Shown: piece after piece, positions 1 through 12,350 of the stretch
Layout: the number at the start of each line of letters is the position of its first letter
How positions within the stretch are numbered: the stretch's first letter is position 1
Assembly (NCBI GenBank): GCA_034620365.1
Contig: JAQGEQ010000043.1
Span: 1,550,001-1,614,000 of the forward strand
Direction of reading: 5' to 3'
Length of the DNA stretch: 64,000 nucleotides
Source: Pegea sp. RAD2-039
Lineage: Eukaryota > Chordata > Thaliacea > Salpida > Salpidae
Notes under the pieces: model-generated
What the model saw: only the letters and a program-made list of their open reading frames with translations
What the model was told of the DNA's origin: nothing
Databases searched by the model: none
Made by a program: the position numbers and the translations under genes

Positions 1-1920
1 AAGAATATTTTTTAGAAAATATTTTAAGCTTTTTATTTACAAATTGAAATGCTTTAAGATAATTAAGATTGAGCTTCACAACAGAGTTAAGATATAAAAA
101 AATAAAAATTATCAATAAAAAATCAGAATAAAGATATATATCATGCATATTAAAATTATATAAAACTGATCACAAAAAATTATTTTAAGACTTAGTCCAA
201 AAATTAAGACTTAAGTAACTTTTTTTGGCAATTAAATCATAATGCTGCCAGTATCTTCATTTTCTTATATTAACTTCTATATTATTGATTCATAACTTAT
301 GCTTAAATATACTTCTGCAGTGTTCCTAATTTTTATGTAGTATTTATATTAAATTGAGGTACATATAACCATTTCATTATTTTTATGCAGTTATATTGTT
401 CACTGTGTACACTATAAAAGCTATAAATTTTGTTATCTGCAACCATTAGTTCAATAAAATTATTAAACGACCAAAATAATTTGTTTTTTAAACTTTTATA
501 ATCTACACAAATTCTATAAAATAATATTGCAGAAAATAAATAAGCACTTATGAATAGATTTATTGTCAAACATAGATGAATTTCAAACAAAACACTTAAA
601 AAAGTAAAATCAAAGTAAAATTAATATATTAGAAAAATATAACCTAAGAAAACAATTTCCTATCTTAAACTTATAATTATATATTGGGTTCTAATAAAAA
701 ATTCTTTCAAAAAAGTCACATTAGAAATACAATGAGTAAGCTTATTGAACGGTAAATAAAATCTCATTACTGCTAGTGGTGGACAAAGAAAATAATATTA
801 AATTTTATTGCCAAGTTTAAAAATAATATTTTAGTTTCATTATCGCTATTAAATAAAATATTAAATGTATCAGCAAAAAAATTGATACTTCATTATATTA
901 TATACTTAAAAAATAGTTAATCTCCTGAAAAATCGAATAGTGCCAATATAATTTTAGTCACTATTGCATTGACTTTGAAAGACTGAGCAAGACAAATGAA
1001 AATATATTCTAGCCACTTAGAAATATCATTTATAAGACTTTGTTGGCCAAAAACATATACTTTTTATTAGTGAAAACAGACAAATTTTGTCAATTTGGCG
1101 ATATATGGTCGTAGTGTAAAATTCGAAGTTATACTTCTATTTTACTTTATAGTATAATATTATATGTTACAATACTTATAAAAAGTAAAATAAACGAATT
1201 TACTGAATTTTTCTCTAATAATACAAAAACTTCATTTTAAACTTTACTCTTTTATTTAATTTAAATCTAATTTTTTCCAATTTTTTAAACTAACGCAATA
1301 TAAAAAAAATGTCATCGTATTTTTAGTATTGAATGTTAAAAATCAATCAATGAAATTATGTACGCTACGAACTCTACCTTTAATGTTGATATATTTACTT
1401 ATCTTTAATACGTGAAAACGGGAGGTTGTCCAGGTGAGTCGTAATAAATTTGCTATTATCAATTAATCGGTTTTCAAGCTTCAGCCCTTTAGTGTACCTT
1501 TAAGCTTCTGTAGGGTTGATGCTAACATTTTTACATCATTGCTTTACATCCACATACATTACAGAGTCTGATAAATTATTATTGCAACATCAGATCTATG
1601 GCAAATAAGACAGAATACAAATTTATATCTCAGTTATCTTAGAATAGCAAACTTTTTAACCTAGGCTTTCAGAAGGTCTTCATGAAAGATAACGATCATA
1701 AAAACATTATTCTTAAAGTAAAGAAATATATTCTTATGAATGATTTGGTAATAACTACCGTCTACAATATCAAGGATAAAATAACTGGTAAATCTGAAAA
1801 GATTTCTCCTTATTTTATTAAGCGCTCAATCTATTCTATAATACAATCTATATTACATGTCTTTAATTTCTCATCATGAAAGAGTTTCGTTATTATCCTA
1901 TTTCATAAAAAAAGAAAGTA
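1..1920. other. AT-rich intergenic sequence
   Basis: No coding exon, RNA gene or structured repeat could be recognised. Open frames here are short and of A/T-driven composition. The final ~250 bases may be upstream parts of the decayed reverse-transcriptase element that follows, but no motif was readable there. Confidence 0.5.
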
Positions 1921-2510
1921 TAAAAAAGTCACTAAATTACCGACCAATTTTTTTATTAGTAGATTCTGCTGAATGAATTGATCATTTTATAAAGAACTCT
2001 GACATAGATTCTCAACCACAATTTTCTCTCTGATTATCAATTTGGATTCCTTCCTTAAAGATCCTCTGATGATCTGCTGCTGTTCTGCCTCCACCAGCGG
2101 CTATACTCCTCAGTAAATAATTTAGCAACTCATATCATTTGTATATACATTAGTAAACCTCAAAGACTCACTCTTACATCCCATATGAGTAAAAACTCTC
2201 AGACAGTTTAACATCAACCCAACGCTTATCTTTTGAATTGATCAATTTATGTATTAGCAAGAGATGATCTTTTCAGGTACCCACCTTTGTGTTTATTGTA
2301 ATGAATGAATAAATTCATTGAAGATAGACAGCAACAAGCCATAATCAATAACACTCATTCAAGTTTTATTTCAAAAGGTCTTTCCAAAAGCAGCATTATT
2401 GGCCGTATACTTTTCAATAATTATATCAATGACATTACAGACAGTTCTTCATCACTAAATAGTTCTGTAAATTTCATGTATTTTGCCGACGATGCTAAAC
2501 TTTTTTAGTA
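1921..2510 (+). mobile_element. Decayed non-LTR (LINE) reverse-transcriptase fragment
   Basis: Scattered pieces of a LINE-type reverse transcriptase can be read in several plus-strand frames. First comes a NYRPIFLLV stretch (consensus NYRPISLL) near 1940. A DYQFGF piece followed by an RSSDDLL-like stretch lies near 2030-2075. At 2305-2508 an uninterrupted frame reads from DRQQQAIIN through GLSKSSIIGRILFNNYINDI to FADDAKLF. This order matches jockey/CR1-like elements (YRPISLL, QFGF, RQQ-V-IN, GVPQGSILGPLLF-YINDI, FADDTKLF). Frameshifts and stops between the pieces show it is dead. No endonuclease domain, poly-A tail or target-site duplication could be identified, so the true limits are unknown. 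Confidence 0.75.
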
Positions 2511-3357
2511 CTAATTATTTGCTTCTTTAATATTGTTTTCTGCATCAAGCTCGCCTGTAAACTATTTTTACATCAAAATATAAAACTCTCAACCAATCTT
2601 AAACCACTAGCAACAACTTAGATTCTTTTCCATCTGAAGTAGTTTAGCAAGTTGGTTGTTTTAAACTTAGTTATCAATCAGCAGTAAGGTGGTTTGTAAG
2701 TATTGAAAGCTGGTTGATGTTTGCAAAATACAAACTTTGCGTCTAAGTATTAGTTAGTTTGGCGCCTATTTGTAATTAAGCCAGAATTACTCTGTAAGTC
2801 GAATAAGAGTATTAAGCATAGCAATAAATGACAAATAAATTAATCATCTTAAACATAATGATGTATTTTAGCTTGTAGTTGAGACTAATAAAGCTGAGTT
2901 ATCAAAAATCATTTGATGTAATTTATCTAGAAATAGATTGGATTAAGCAAACTCATTTAAAGAGTCGAATGATTGATTACAAAAGATAGAAGCAAGCACG
3001 CAGAATCAAACATTAGATGAAAGAAAAAGATAAAAAAGTATACATATGCTATATATATAAAGTACATGAAAAATTGTAAGTAATTAATAGGTTGGTTTGG
3101 TGCTTTTAAAACTACATATTGAGCAAATGACATTTTTACATAGATGGCGACGTCATCAAGTTTGTGAAGTTATTTTAAAATTATTTCATCTCACTTCAAT
3201 CAGAAAATCCGACCAATTTATATAAAAGAACCAAATTTATTCAGCTCTCATTTCATTGTTTCTACAAATTGTTACAGTAAGAAAAGTTAAGTTGAACATA
3301 AACAGAAGTAGTCACATGGAGACGATTGGTCACAGATAGACGTGAAAGCTGAAGTAT
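2511..3357. other. Intergenic, downstream of VPS37
   Basis: No supported gene. The stretch from 2511 may include the decayed 3' part of the reverse-transcriptase element. The last ~200 bases are probably the VPS37 3' untranslated region and terminator (minus strand). Confidence 0.4.
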
Positions 3358-4511
3358 TTATCCCCATTTGTAAGGTTGATTACGAGTCATATTCATCGGC
3401 ATACTGAAAGTTGGAGCTGGGTAACTCGTTTGCTGGCTTAAAGGATAAGGAGGAGTTCCATTGTAAGGATTTGGAGGGTTTGGAAGTGATGAAGGAGCAG
3501 GAACTGACTCTTGTCGACGAGCTTGGATCACCAGTTCTCGCATTTTGTCAGATTTGATACGACGTAGATGAGCTTCGGTTTTTCTGATTTTAAATTCTTC
3601 AATAAATTCATTTACAGATAAATCTCCGTTGTAGAACTGCTGAGCAAGTTCCTGGAAGAAAACTCTTCATCAATTTATGCAGCAAACCACTTGCTCTTTA
3701 AGACATAGATCATTTGAACCTACTTCTGACTTTTCTTCAGACATTGCACACTTGGCTTGTAAAACATTCAGCATTGCTTCAAGGTTGACTCTTTTTTGCA
3801 AAGAATCTGAAAAATTGTTTAATCAACATTTTCATAAACCGAATGAATAAATTCATTAACTGCGTTTTGCATTGTTGGTTTCAAAGATTTCGTTTATTTG
3901 AGAAATAACTTCATATTTTTTGGAAAGAGATTGTCTTAATTGTTCAAGAACTGGTTCTTTTTCAATTGTATGATCAGCAAGGCTCCTGTTTTCTGCTTGT
4001 AGCAACTCAATGTCCAGTTTTATTTTCCTTACCTAAAAATTTAGTTAATGAATAAAGAATAATTAAAGAATAATTGTGACTGAATTGAAAAAGATCTGTT
4101 TGAAGTTACAAAATAATAATATCTATAGAATAATTATAACATTCGATAATAATTTCAATAAGAATTTATAAACTCTGAAGACTTTCTAACAAACAACAAT
4201 TTCAATTTTATAAAATCGAATTTGGTTCAAACATTAAGTAGTTGGAAAATACAAATTGATAAAAATTAAATAATATAATATTTGAAATAAAATTGAACAA
4301 AAGTTATTACAAATTACAAAAGAATTTTCTTTAACCGGAAGATAAAAAAAAATATTCTAACTTTTTCCTGATCACAAACAATTTCATTTATCCTGTCTTC
4401 ATTATCCATCAGCTCTTGAAGCTCATCTGTAGAAAGATTGGCAAGCAGTGGTAAAAAATCATCACTAACAAGATTGTCTTTGCCGGTCGGGTAATAACTC
4501 CATTGCGCCAT
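3358..4511 (-). CDS. VPS37: VPS37-like ESCRT-I subunit (4 exons, 232 aa)
   Basis: Subunit of the ESCRT-I complex, which binds TSG101/VPS28 and sorts ubiquitinated cargo into multivesicular endosomes. Four exons join in phase: 4362-4511, 3861-4032, 3724-3806 and 3358-3651, giving 699 nt. The N-terminal exon carries an LxNLSTDELQELMDNEDRI stretch. The centre (AENRSLADHTIEKEPVLEQLRQ) and the end (EELAQQFYNGDLSVNEFIEEF followed by KTEAHLRRIKSDKM) follow the modifier-of-rudimentary (Mod(r)) domain of VPS37A-C, including the AHLRR signature. The last ~60 residues are a Pro/Tyr/Asn-rich tail as in VPS37B/C. Intron 1 is 329 nt and the others 54 and 72 nt. It lies 165 bp downstream of RRP8 on the same strand. 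Whether it is the B or C paralogue cannot be decided. Confidence 0.9.
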
Positions 4512-4675
4512 TAGTCAACAATATTTAATTCTGACACCTTTCTGTGGCTTAAATCTAAATTTTATATGACAAAATTTCATTAAACCATCAGCAAAAAGAT
4601 AGAAAATTTTACGAAATATTTTTCTATTACCTAATTAGCAAAGTTAACAAAACATTTGTCATAAAAAGTAAACAT

Positions 4676-5713
4676 CTATCTCTTTTTATAAAGACAAACT
4701 GACAACTGAAGACCATTTAAAGTTTTAACTTTCTTTTTAAGTGAATTACTTTTGATAAATTCAAACATATAAAAATGTGTCTTGCTAACATCCTTTTTTT
4801 TCAAATAAAACCCAACGGTTTTCATATCATTAACAAACATTTTAATACTTTTAAATCGACTAGCTACTTCAGCTATTTTCAAAACTCCATTCTTTTTCAA
4901 AACTCTATTTGCTTCAACAATAAAATCCTGACAATTTGTATTCATCAAAGACAGACAGCAAACTACAATATCAACACTTTCATTTGATAAAGGAACATTT
5001 GAAATGTCACAAACTGTCACATGCTTATTCAAAGCAACAAGATCAAATGAATGAACTTCTTGTGGAACCTTTTGAGCCAAAAACGCTTCACCGCAACCAA
5101 AGTCAGCAACAACCAAATCTTTTGGCTTTGATTTAACCCAATGAATTATCATATCAAGAGGTTTTATTGGCCATTTCTTTACTTGAGAAAGAAATCCTTG
5201 ATGATAGACTTGAAAAGCAATAGGGTCTTCAAAGAATAATTTTTTAGCTGCCTTGCTGTCTGATGTATAAAGTTGTTCATTTATATATCTAAATCTTGAA
5301 CCTTTCAATTTAGCAACTAGATTTGTTTCCAACTCATTAACTTTTTTGGGCTTTTCATTATCTGGTTTCAAAACATTTAACTTTTTGGCTTTCTTCTTTT
5401 TACTTTTTGATTCTTGCTTCAAAAGTTCTTGCTTAGAAACTCCTGATTCAAGAACCTTTTCATCAACTTCCACATTTCCTTCAACTTTTTCTAATTTTGC
5501 CTTTTTGATTGGAACATTTTCTTCATCTTGTGGTTTAAACTTATTCTTACATCTTCTTTTGTTTTTCATCTGTCTTCTACGTTTTTCATGACCGCTAATC
5601 TTTTTCACTTTAATTTCAGGAACAACTTCTTCTGTGTCATTATTTTCTTTCATGACAACTGCTTCAGAAGAAATTTCATTATCTCCACCCCAATTTTCAC
5701 ATAAAGTAAACAT
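4676..5713 (-). CDS. RRP8: Ribosomal RNA-processing protein 8, rRNA methyltransferase (345 aa)
   Basis: Nucleolar SAM-dependent methyltransferase that makes m1A in the large-subunit rRNA; in mammals it is also part of the energy-dependent nucleolar silencing complex. The single exon encodes a Lys-rich N-terminus (residues ~35-130, nucleolar-localisation-like). The catalytic domain then starts with SRFRYINEQLYT (139-150). SAM-binding motif I is VVADFGCG (201-208). An HSFDL segment, the acidic-turn VTVCD (232-236), CLSLMNTN (253-260), EANRVLKKNGVLKIAEV (267-283) and FYMFEF near the end all match the RRP8 family. The start at 5713 gives a length close to other invertebrate RRP8 proteins. It has no introns, unlike VPS37 165 bp downstream. 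Identity is very secure. Confidence 0.95.
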   Translation of the reverse strand: MFTLCENWGGDNEISSEAVVMKENNDTEEVVPEIKVKKISGHEKRRRQMKNKRRCKNKFKPQDEENVPIKKAKLEKVEGNVEVDEKVLESGVSKQELLKQESKSKKKKAKKLNVLKPDNEKPKKVNELETNLVAKLKGSRFRYINEQLYTSDSKAAKKLFFEDPIAFQVYHQGFLSQVKKWPIKPLDMIIHWVKSKPKDLVVADFGCGEAFLAQKVPQEVHSFDLVALNKHVTVCDISNVPLSNESVDIVVCCLSLMNTNCQDFIVEANRVLKKNGVLKIAEVASRFKSIKMFVNDMKTVGFYLKKKDVSKTHFYMFEFIKSNSLKKKVKTLNGLQLSVCLYKKR

Positions 5714-8700
5714 GATGAAAACCTTTGAAAATTCTAAAAACCATAAAATTAAAAACTTTTATTAATAAATCTAAGTTGTTAAAATGATAAAATTTATTTT
5801 TTAATCAAAATAGGTATTTTAGAATGAAGAAAATATTTAAATTTTTAAATAAAAAAACAAACAAAAGAATTTAAAACCATAAAAACAGAAAATTTATAAA
5901 ATAACATTTTTTATATTGATTATCTTTCTTAAAAGTTATGTCTAATTTGGTGTTTATAAATATTTTACAAATTAAAAATATAAAATCAAAAAGTTAGCTT
6001 CCCTACTATAAGAAAGGAAATTAATTAACACAAATTAAGTATAGTACAATATACTCAAATAAAAAAATTAAAATCTAGAAAGATAATAAGGAAATGAAAT
6101 ACTTATAAAGATACACTTTTCCACAAGAAATTGATACAATATTTTATAGTTCAAAACACAAATAGGTAAATCAATTAAATTTTAATTAAAATAAAACGCT
6201 TTAAATACAATGTATATAAATTACTATTAGATATTTTTTTAAATAATTATGTATGAAAGTTTTGATTTTTCATAAACTTAGATATAAAAACTAATAGGAA
6301 AAAAACGTATTTTTGTATTCAAGAACTTTAATCTTTCAGTTATTAAAGAAATAGACTTAAGAAACTAGGCATTGTACTAGATGTTGGTCTGATTTTAGTT
6401 TTTAACAATAAAATGTGAAAAGGGATTTTATATAAAATGGCCTGCGTCACTAAATTACATGAAGGGTTTTAACATTTACATGGCAAAACTACAAAACAAT
6501 ATTGTTTACGTAAATGTGTTTTTTTATTAGGACTTTAAATATGATTGAAAACAAATTTACTGGTAAATATAGATCATCACAGCTTAAGGAAATTTATAAG
6601 TACTTTGATGTTCGAAGATGAAAAACTGGGAGCAATTACGAATGTTACAGTTAGAAAGAAGGAAGAAATAGGTATACAAGATAAAACGCAGTCTATCTAT
6701 TCTTCCGATAGACACACTCGAAACTATACAAGCCAATGCACAAAATACACAGCCTGTCAATCATTCCAAAGAGATGTGGTGAGTACAATTGCTGGATGAT
6801 AGTGTTTTTCTTTCTTGAATTTTCTCTTTTTTTCTTCAGCTTCAGCACTGTTGATAAAACGTTTTCAAGCTGGACAATCTACTGCATGCTGAGACAACTA
6901 AGTTGAGACAAGGAGTGTATTTTACATGGTTGTTTCAACAAAGATCTTGTTAGGTCTTTGTATCTTTTTTGGGAACAACTCTAGAGCCAGATGACAGTCT
7001 ACCATGAAATAAATGTTGGTTAATTTAACGGTTATTTTCTATTTTGGAAAAACATAAAAATTTTGGGCCCCTTTGGGGCCGCCGACTCCTCAAAGTTTTT
7101 ATTTTGTGAGTGTGGTTTGGATCCTGGATAAACTCGTTCTAAAAGCAGGTTGACCGTATAAAGCTAAACAGGTAGCCATCGAGTCGGTACCTAGAATACA
7201 CTTCGTCTTTGTCATAAAAGTTTAAGTTTACGAGATTTGGCATTAAGCTGAAGAATATGGTGAAATGGGATGATGCAAGTACACAGTTTTATTCGAAACC
7301 GTTTTTTATTACAAACTTTGTAGAGAATTCATTTCCGTATCATACTTATCCTTTTGATCTTGGTTGAGTTACATCACCATGTTGGTGAGCTTTGGTGGAT
7401 ATCAAAAATGTTTGATTATATTCTACAGGGCTTGTCTATCTATAAACATTGAAGTATTTGGTGAGATCTACATGTGATATAGCGACCCTTGTTTTAAAGA
7501 GTGTGACATTGTGATGCAGTCGAGAAAATATTTCAAATAGTGGATACCTCAATAAAAGAGATGTCAATCATTTGGGTCTTTTTTAAGTTATTGAGTGGGT
7601 TACTAATCTCTGCGGGCGTATTCAAGCCGTAGTTACTCCGTTAAAAAAGATGTTACTTGGATGTTTTTATAGTTGTTGAGTAGGTTAATTGTGGAAGGTT
7701 GCGATCTTTCAAGAACTCCTTAAAGTTAGGATGAGAGAAACCATCAATAATATTAAGTAGTAGTACGAGATCGGAGAAAAGGGGTCCGTATTGCAAGGAT
7801 TTAACATTAAGCTAGTTGAGACGATCTTTGATCGAGAAAAAGAAAATCCAAGAAAAGCTTTCTCAGTAAGTGATTCTTGAACTGTTTCAAGTTTTATAGT
7901 AGCTTTCAAGGTAAGAATACAGAAGAACTGAACTGTACATTAGAACGGATGTATGTGGTAAAAAGTTTCAACAATATCAAGATATTTCTAATTTTGAAAG
8001 ATTTAAAAATTTGATATAAAGTAACTGAACAAATTTTGAACAAATAGCGTATGCAGCAAGCTCAGTCATGGGAGGTTAAAATGCTTAAATATATAATAAC
8101 CGCACAATCTAAAATACTGTGGCTGCAAATAGAAATTAGATAATGTAGGGTTAATGTATAAAGATTTATTTATTTAGGAGTGGAAACATTTATTGGTAGC
8201 TTCACTTGTCTAGATTGAAGCCATCGAATCCAAAGAAGGTTGAACAGTAATTGAGTCAGTAAAGTAAGTTTTCATTTTATAAACTATATTCCGCAACTTT
8301 TCAGAAGAGTAAAATTGCATTTACTCGCAATTAGTTCTCTCTTTGTTTTTATTATTTTATCTTTTTTTCATTTTATAATTTTATACTTTTTAAAAGTTAT
8401 TCTATGTTATACCTTTTTCAACTTTGTCAAGTTTTATATTACAATTTTGTGTTTCTACAAAGTTTGTAAGAAAAAGATAATTATGTTTTCTGTAGTAGCA
8501 GCTAAAATCTTATGAAATATTTTCAACGTTTGTAAATGAATTAAGCTTAATTAGGAAAAACTTCTTGGTGTATCATTTCACATTTTTAGACATCATAAAC
8601 ATATTTTGTTTTTATATTGGAGAGTTTCCAATAATTTTTTTATTTTTCTTTGTACAACCTATAAAAGTATGCCAACTTAAGATGTTATCTGTTTAATGTG

Positions 8701-9042
8701 AAAGAAGTTTGAGGAAAATTAAACGAAAGTCTGTTTTATAAGTTGAAATGAGTTAGAAGGAATAAATGATTTAAAATAAAAGAACAAAAATATTAAGCTC
8801 TAATAGTGATTATTACTTATTTTGCTAAAAAATATGATTTTAGTCACTTCCAAATAAAGATATACAAATTTTCATCAGTTATGCAGCAAAAAAAATGTGT
8901 GGTAAAGTTGAAATAAATTAATTGATTCGATCATTAAATTTGATAAAGATTTTTGTTTCATTGACTTTTGTTGTTATATCAGTTGTTAAATTTCATCTTT
9001 AGATTATAACTTTAAGTAGCTTTGAGTACTTGACCTGGAGCG
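5714..9042. other. Intergenic region with unassigned higher-GC patch
   Basis: 5714-6540 is plain A/T-rich sequence and probably holds the RRP8 promoter. Between about 6860 and 7910 base composition rises and both strands show broken peptide-like stretches. One is an open minus-strand frame at 7709-7909; another is a perfect 6-bp G/C stem with a 3-nt loop near 7065-7079. It looks like an old, heavily mutated insertion, but no domain could be recognised. 7910-9042 shows nothing beyond short hydrophobic A/T-driven frames. Confidence 0.35.
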
Positions 9043-10273
9043 ATGGCCTTACAAGCTATTTCGATGCTTATGGTAACTTTGAGTCTCATTCTCACAATAA
9101 CTTCTATCGTTTTACCATCTTGGCAACAAAACGACCCTACCGATGTAACCATTGAATCAAACAAACGGGTGAGGACTTTTTCTAATTTATTCAAGATATA
9201 TATTATATGTGCAATGGCGTATTCATGAGCTTCATATCTAAGTTTAACCACTTTTATATTATAGTACTTTGGATTATGGACTTTTTGTATGACAATATCT
9301 ACAGGAGACTGGAGCTGTAAGAATCAAGATCGTTTTTTCCTGGGAGTAGATTCTATGTTGCTAACAGGTTCTGAAGCTTCTTCAAATATTTTTGTAAAAA
9401 TTACTCTGAAATTTCATTATTTTAATATTAATTAACATTTTATAAATCGCTTTAAATAAAATACAATATTTTATAAAGTAAAATTTTATTAAAACTAGTA
9501 TTTTAATAAGAATTTACTTTTTTTATTTTCAATAAATTGATGGCTTATAACTGAAGTTTATTTTAATCTTTTTAAAGTTCGCTTGCTTGGAATTGGTTCA
9601 GCTTTTTTTGCTGTATTCGGATTTTTCTTGATGATTTTAGGTTTAGATCATTTGTCTTTTGCTCGGAGCTATAATAAGGTTTTGTTTGAACTTCTTATAA
9701 ATCTAAAGTTTGCTAATAAGTCAATCATTTTGAATATAAATGCAGTTATACAGCTAATCAACTGTAAATGACCAAATATTTCATTTGCAGTTCATTAAAA
9801 CGTTTTTTTTAACTTTTCATTTTCAGAGTAAAATTCGTGGAATTGCTGCATGCTTCAATCTTTTGAGCGGTTTGTTTTTACTAATTGCAACTTGTCTGTA
9901 TGCTAATGATGTCAAAATTACTCATGATCAACAAACAGAAAGGTTTATTCAAGATAATAGTGTAAGCTTAAACAGGTAGCTATAGAAATCTTTACTTTTT
10001 TTGATATTCAAATATAAATTAACATAAAAGTTTTTAGCACTATATTTACTTAAGTATAAGCAAAGATAAACTTTGGCTTAAAGGTTGTTTAATTGATAAT
10101 TTTCTAGATATATTTTCGGGAAAGCCTTGTTTGTTGGTTGGACAGCTTCTATTTTAGCTTTGATTGGCGGATTAATTACATTTTGTACAACCATTACGTC
10201 TCCAGATCTGGCTAAAAGTCAAATGGGTTACAATTTTACACCACAGCAGAAAAAAGCTGATGTTTATGTTTAA
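9043..10273 (+). CDS. Claudin family tetraspan membrane protein (5 exons, 214 aa)
   Basis: Probable tight/septate-junction claudin in the plasma membrane. Exons 9043-9168, 9265-9367, 9578-9678, 9827-9975 and 10108-10273 join in phase (645 nt). Four hydrophobic segments lie at residues ~4-26, ~77-98, ~112-135 and ~163-187. The first extracellular loop has W27, G45-L46-W47, C50 and C60, reproducing the W-GLW-C-C signature with the canonical 10-residue cysteine spacing. The protein ends in Asp-Val-Tyr-Val, which matches the Tyr-Val PDZ ligand by which vertebrate claudins bind ZO proteins. Intron 2 ends in an AAAG acceptor. Related PMP22/LHFPL families are an alternative, but the spacing and C-terminus favour claudin. 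No neighbour suggests a specific pathway. Confidence 0.85.
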
Positions 10274-11960
10274 CATATTTGGAAATAACTACTTTAATAT
10301 TTGGCGTAAAATTTAACTTTAAAAGTTCATTTGAGTCATTTTAATTAATTTGAATAAAAATCTATTAACTTTTTTATTATTGATCGAACGATGTATTTAT
10401 TAAGTTTAAGTTATTTAAGTTTTAGTAACAAATATATATTTTAATTATTTAAAACTTTATCTGGCCTTACCTACATTTCTTAGTTATAATAATTATAAAT
10501 TATTATAGTATTATCTAAATGGTGTATTCGTTCAATTTTTAGTGTTTAATCAATCTGAGTTTTAAATTATAAATTCATATCCAGTAAAACTTTGCTTTAA
10601 GCAATTTCAGTTCTTGGTTTTTAAATATTTTCTTTAAATTTCTAAGGATTATTTTACTTTAGAGCTTATTAATAAATTTTTACAAAGTGTTTTTAAGTAT
10701 TTGTGTGTAAACATAGAAAAATCAACACAAAAAAGAAATGAAAAAAGTAAAACGTATGATTTTGAGGAGAACCTTTCTATTTTTGATTTAATTTCAAATC
10801 TTTCGTAAAATTTCAATAAAGTAAGAATTCTTATACATTTGATAGATTTTCAAACGACTGAAAAATAATTAAAAAAAAATGAAGTCAAATTGTCAAGGTT
10901 TTTATTGTTATTTTATCAAATTTGTTAAGATATTGCTTTAATTTAAACTTAATATGTATTGCTCATCAATTATCTTACAGCAATAATATACTAGAGAAAT
11001 ATAATAGTTTTATCGTTTTTACCATCAAATGTTCAAGTTCAGTTAAATAACATATCTTTGTTTGTACGTTTTTCAGCCAATTTAATAGAAAAATAATGGC
11101 AAGATTTTTTTGATAATTTATATCTTCTACAAGTATTTGTAAGTATTTAGATATTTTATGGTATGACTATATTCAATTTTATTTGACGATAAAATTATTG
11201 AGTAAACTATTTTTAAGCAATTTTTTAACGTTTTTGTATTCTCATTATGATTCTTAAGGCTTTTTTGTAATAACGTATGTTCATTGTTAGAACATTTGAG
11301 CAACCTAAAAAATGATTTTTTATAACCTTCAAAACTGTACTTATTTATATTGATAAATTTATGAGCAATACTTCTATAGAAAATACTTTTGGTCACGCTA
11401 AGTGACTGAATATAGCTTTTAAAGACAATTTAAAATTTTAGGTTTAAACCATGTTTAGTGTTAAAGAAACAACTTTAATTTTTTAGAAGTGATTAAAAGT
11501 AATTAAAGGTAAATCTTTGTAAAGAAAAATCTGATTTTAGAATTTGTTGTTGACTTACGTTAGGAGAATTCATTTTCTGAATAAATATTACAGTCTTATA
11601 ATTCAAAACTCCATTAATATATATGTTTTTTTAAGTATATCGACATACAACAAAATTAAAAGCTTAACTAAATTAGATTATATACAAAATTTAAGGAAAT
11701 TATAGAAATAATAAAAACTTGATCCTTTTTATAAGTAATCTTGACAATACAATAAATATTTAACGAGCTGTTAATTACAAAATTGGAAATATTAGTTTCC
11801 TCAGTATCAAACATTTTACTCATAAGTATGTTTGCTAAAAAATTATAAAACCATTCAAATATGTTTAGTGGTAAAGATTTTCAAATTATATTTCATTTAA
11901 TTATGCTATTTAGTTTTTCAACCAAGTTGTAAAAAATCTTGGTTACTAAGGAATACAGGT
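10274..11960. other. AT-rich intergenic sequence
   Basis: Nothing recognisable beyond the probable 3' untranslated region of the claudin gene. Open frames on both strands lack family resemblance or splice-consistent partners. Confidence 0.5.
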
Positions 11961-12350
11961 GACAAGATGGACGAGTATTTAAGGCGATTGGCTTCTAGTC
12001 TATAATTCTCTGCATGTATTCTCTCAATAATAATAAAAAACGTCATCTTTCGTTTGCAAACAGTATCTTCCCCCAACTAAATGTGAATAGTTCCACTATC
12101 TTGTGGTTACTTCGGAAGATGCAAAGAGAGAGCCAAAAGCTATAGGAGTGAGCCCAGGTAGAAAACCTACAATTTTTTGACATTGATTTCATTGTCCCAG
12201 GTCGCTGGGCCGTGTCACCAAACAGCCGATATAAAGAGTGAGAATGATTCAGATTACGCTACTCTCCACTATAATCAAAGCCTCTGCGCAGGTAGAAAGG
12301 AAATATGGTTTGCAGCTTCTTTTCATCAATTGTTTCTCCGGGATGATCAG
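11961..12350 (+). repeat. tRNA-Ser-derived SINE, copy 1
   Basis: The 5' end reads as a degraded tRNA-Ser: a GACAAGATGG start, an A-box-like GACGAGTATTTAAGGCGATT, and an anticodon-arm region followed by a CTCTGCATG variable arm. The B-box is eroded. The body that follows is shared with copy 2 at 23067-23390. Shared blocks include TGAATAGTTCCACT, a TTGTGGTTACTTCGGA-like block, and CTATAATCAAAGC leading into a GTAGAAAGGAA-like block; the 3' part translates to similar peptides in both copies (YNQSLCAGRK here, [10 protein letters not shown] there). A tRNA head plus a dispersed tRNA-unrelated body defines a SINE. The right boundary is approximate, and no clear poly-A tail or target duplication was found. 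Confidence 0.8.

Noticed and set aside
8315-8515. 66-residue hydrophobic open frame
   Set aside because: Phe/Ile/Leu-rich composition is what A/T-rich noncoding DNA gives; no splice partner or family resemblance.
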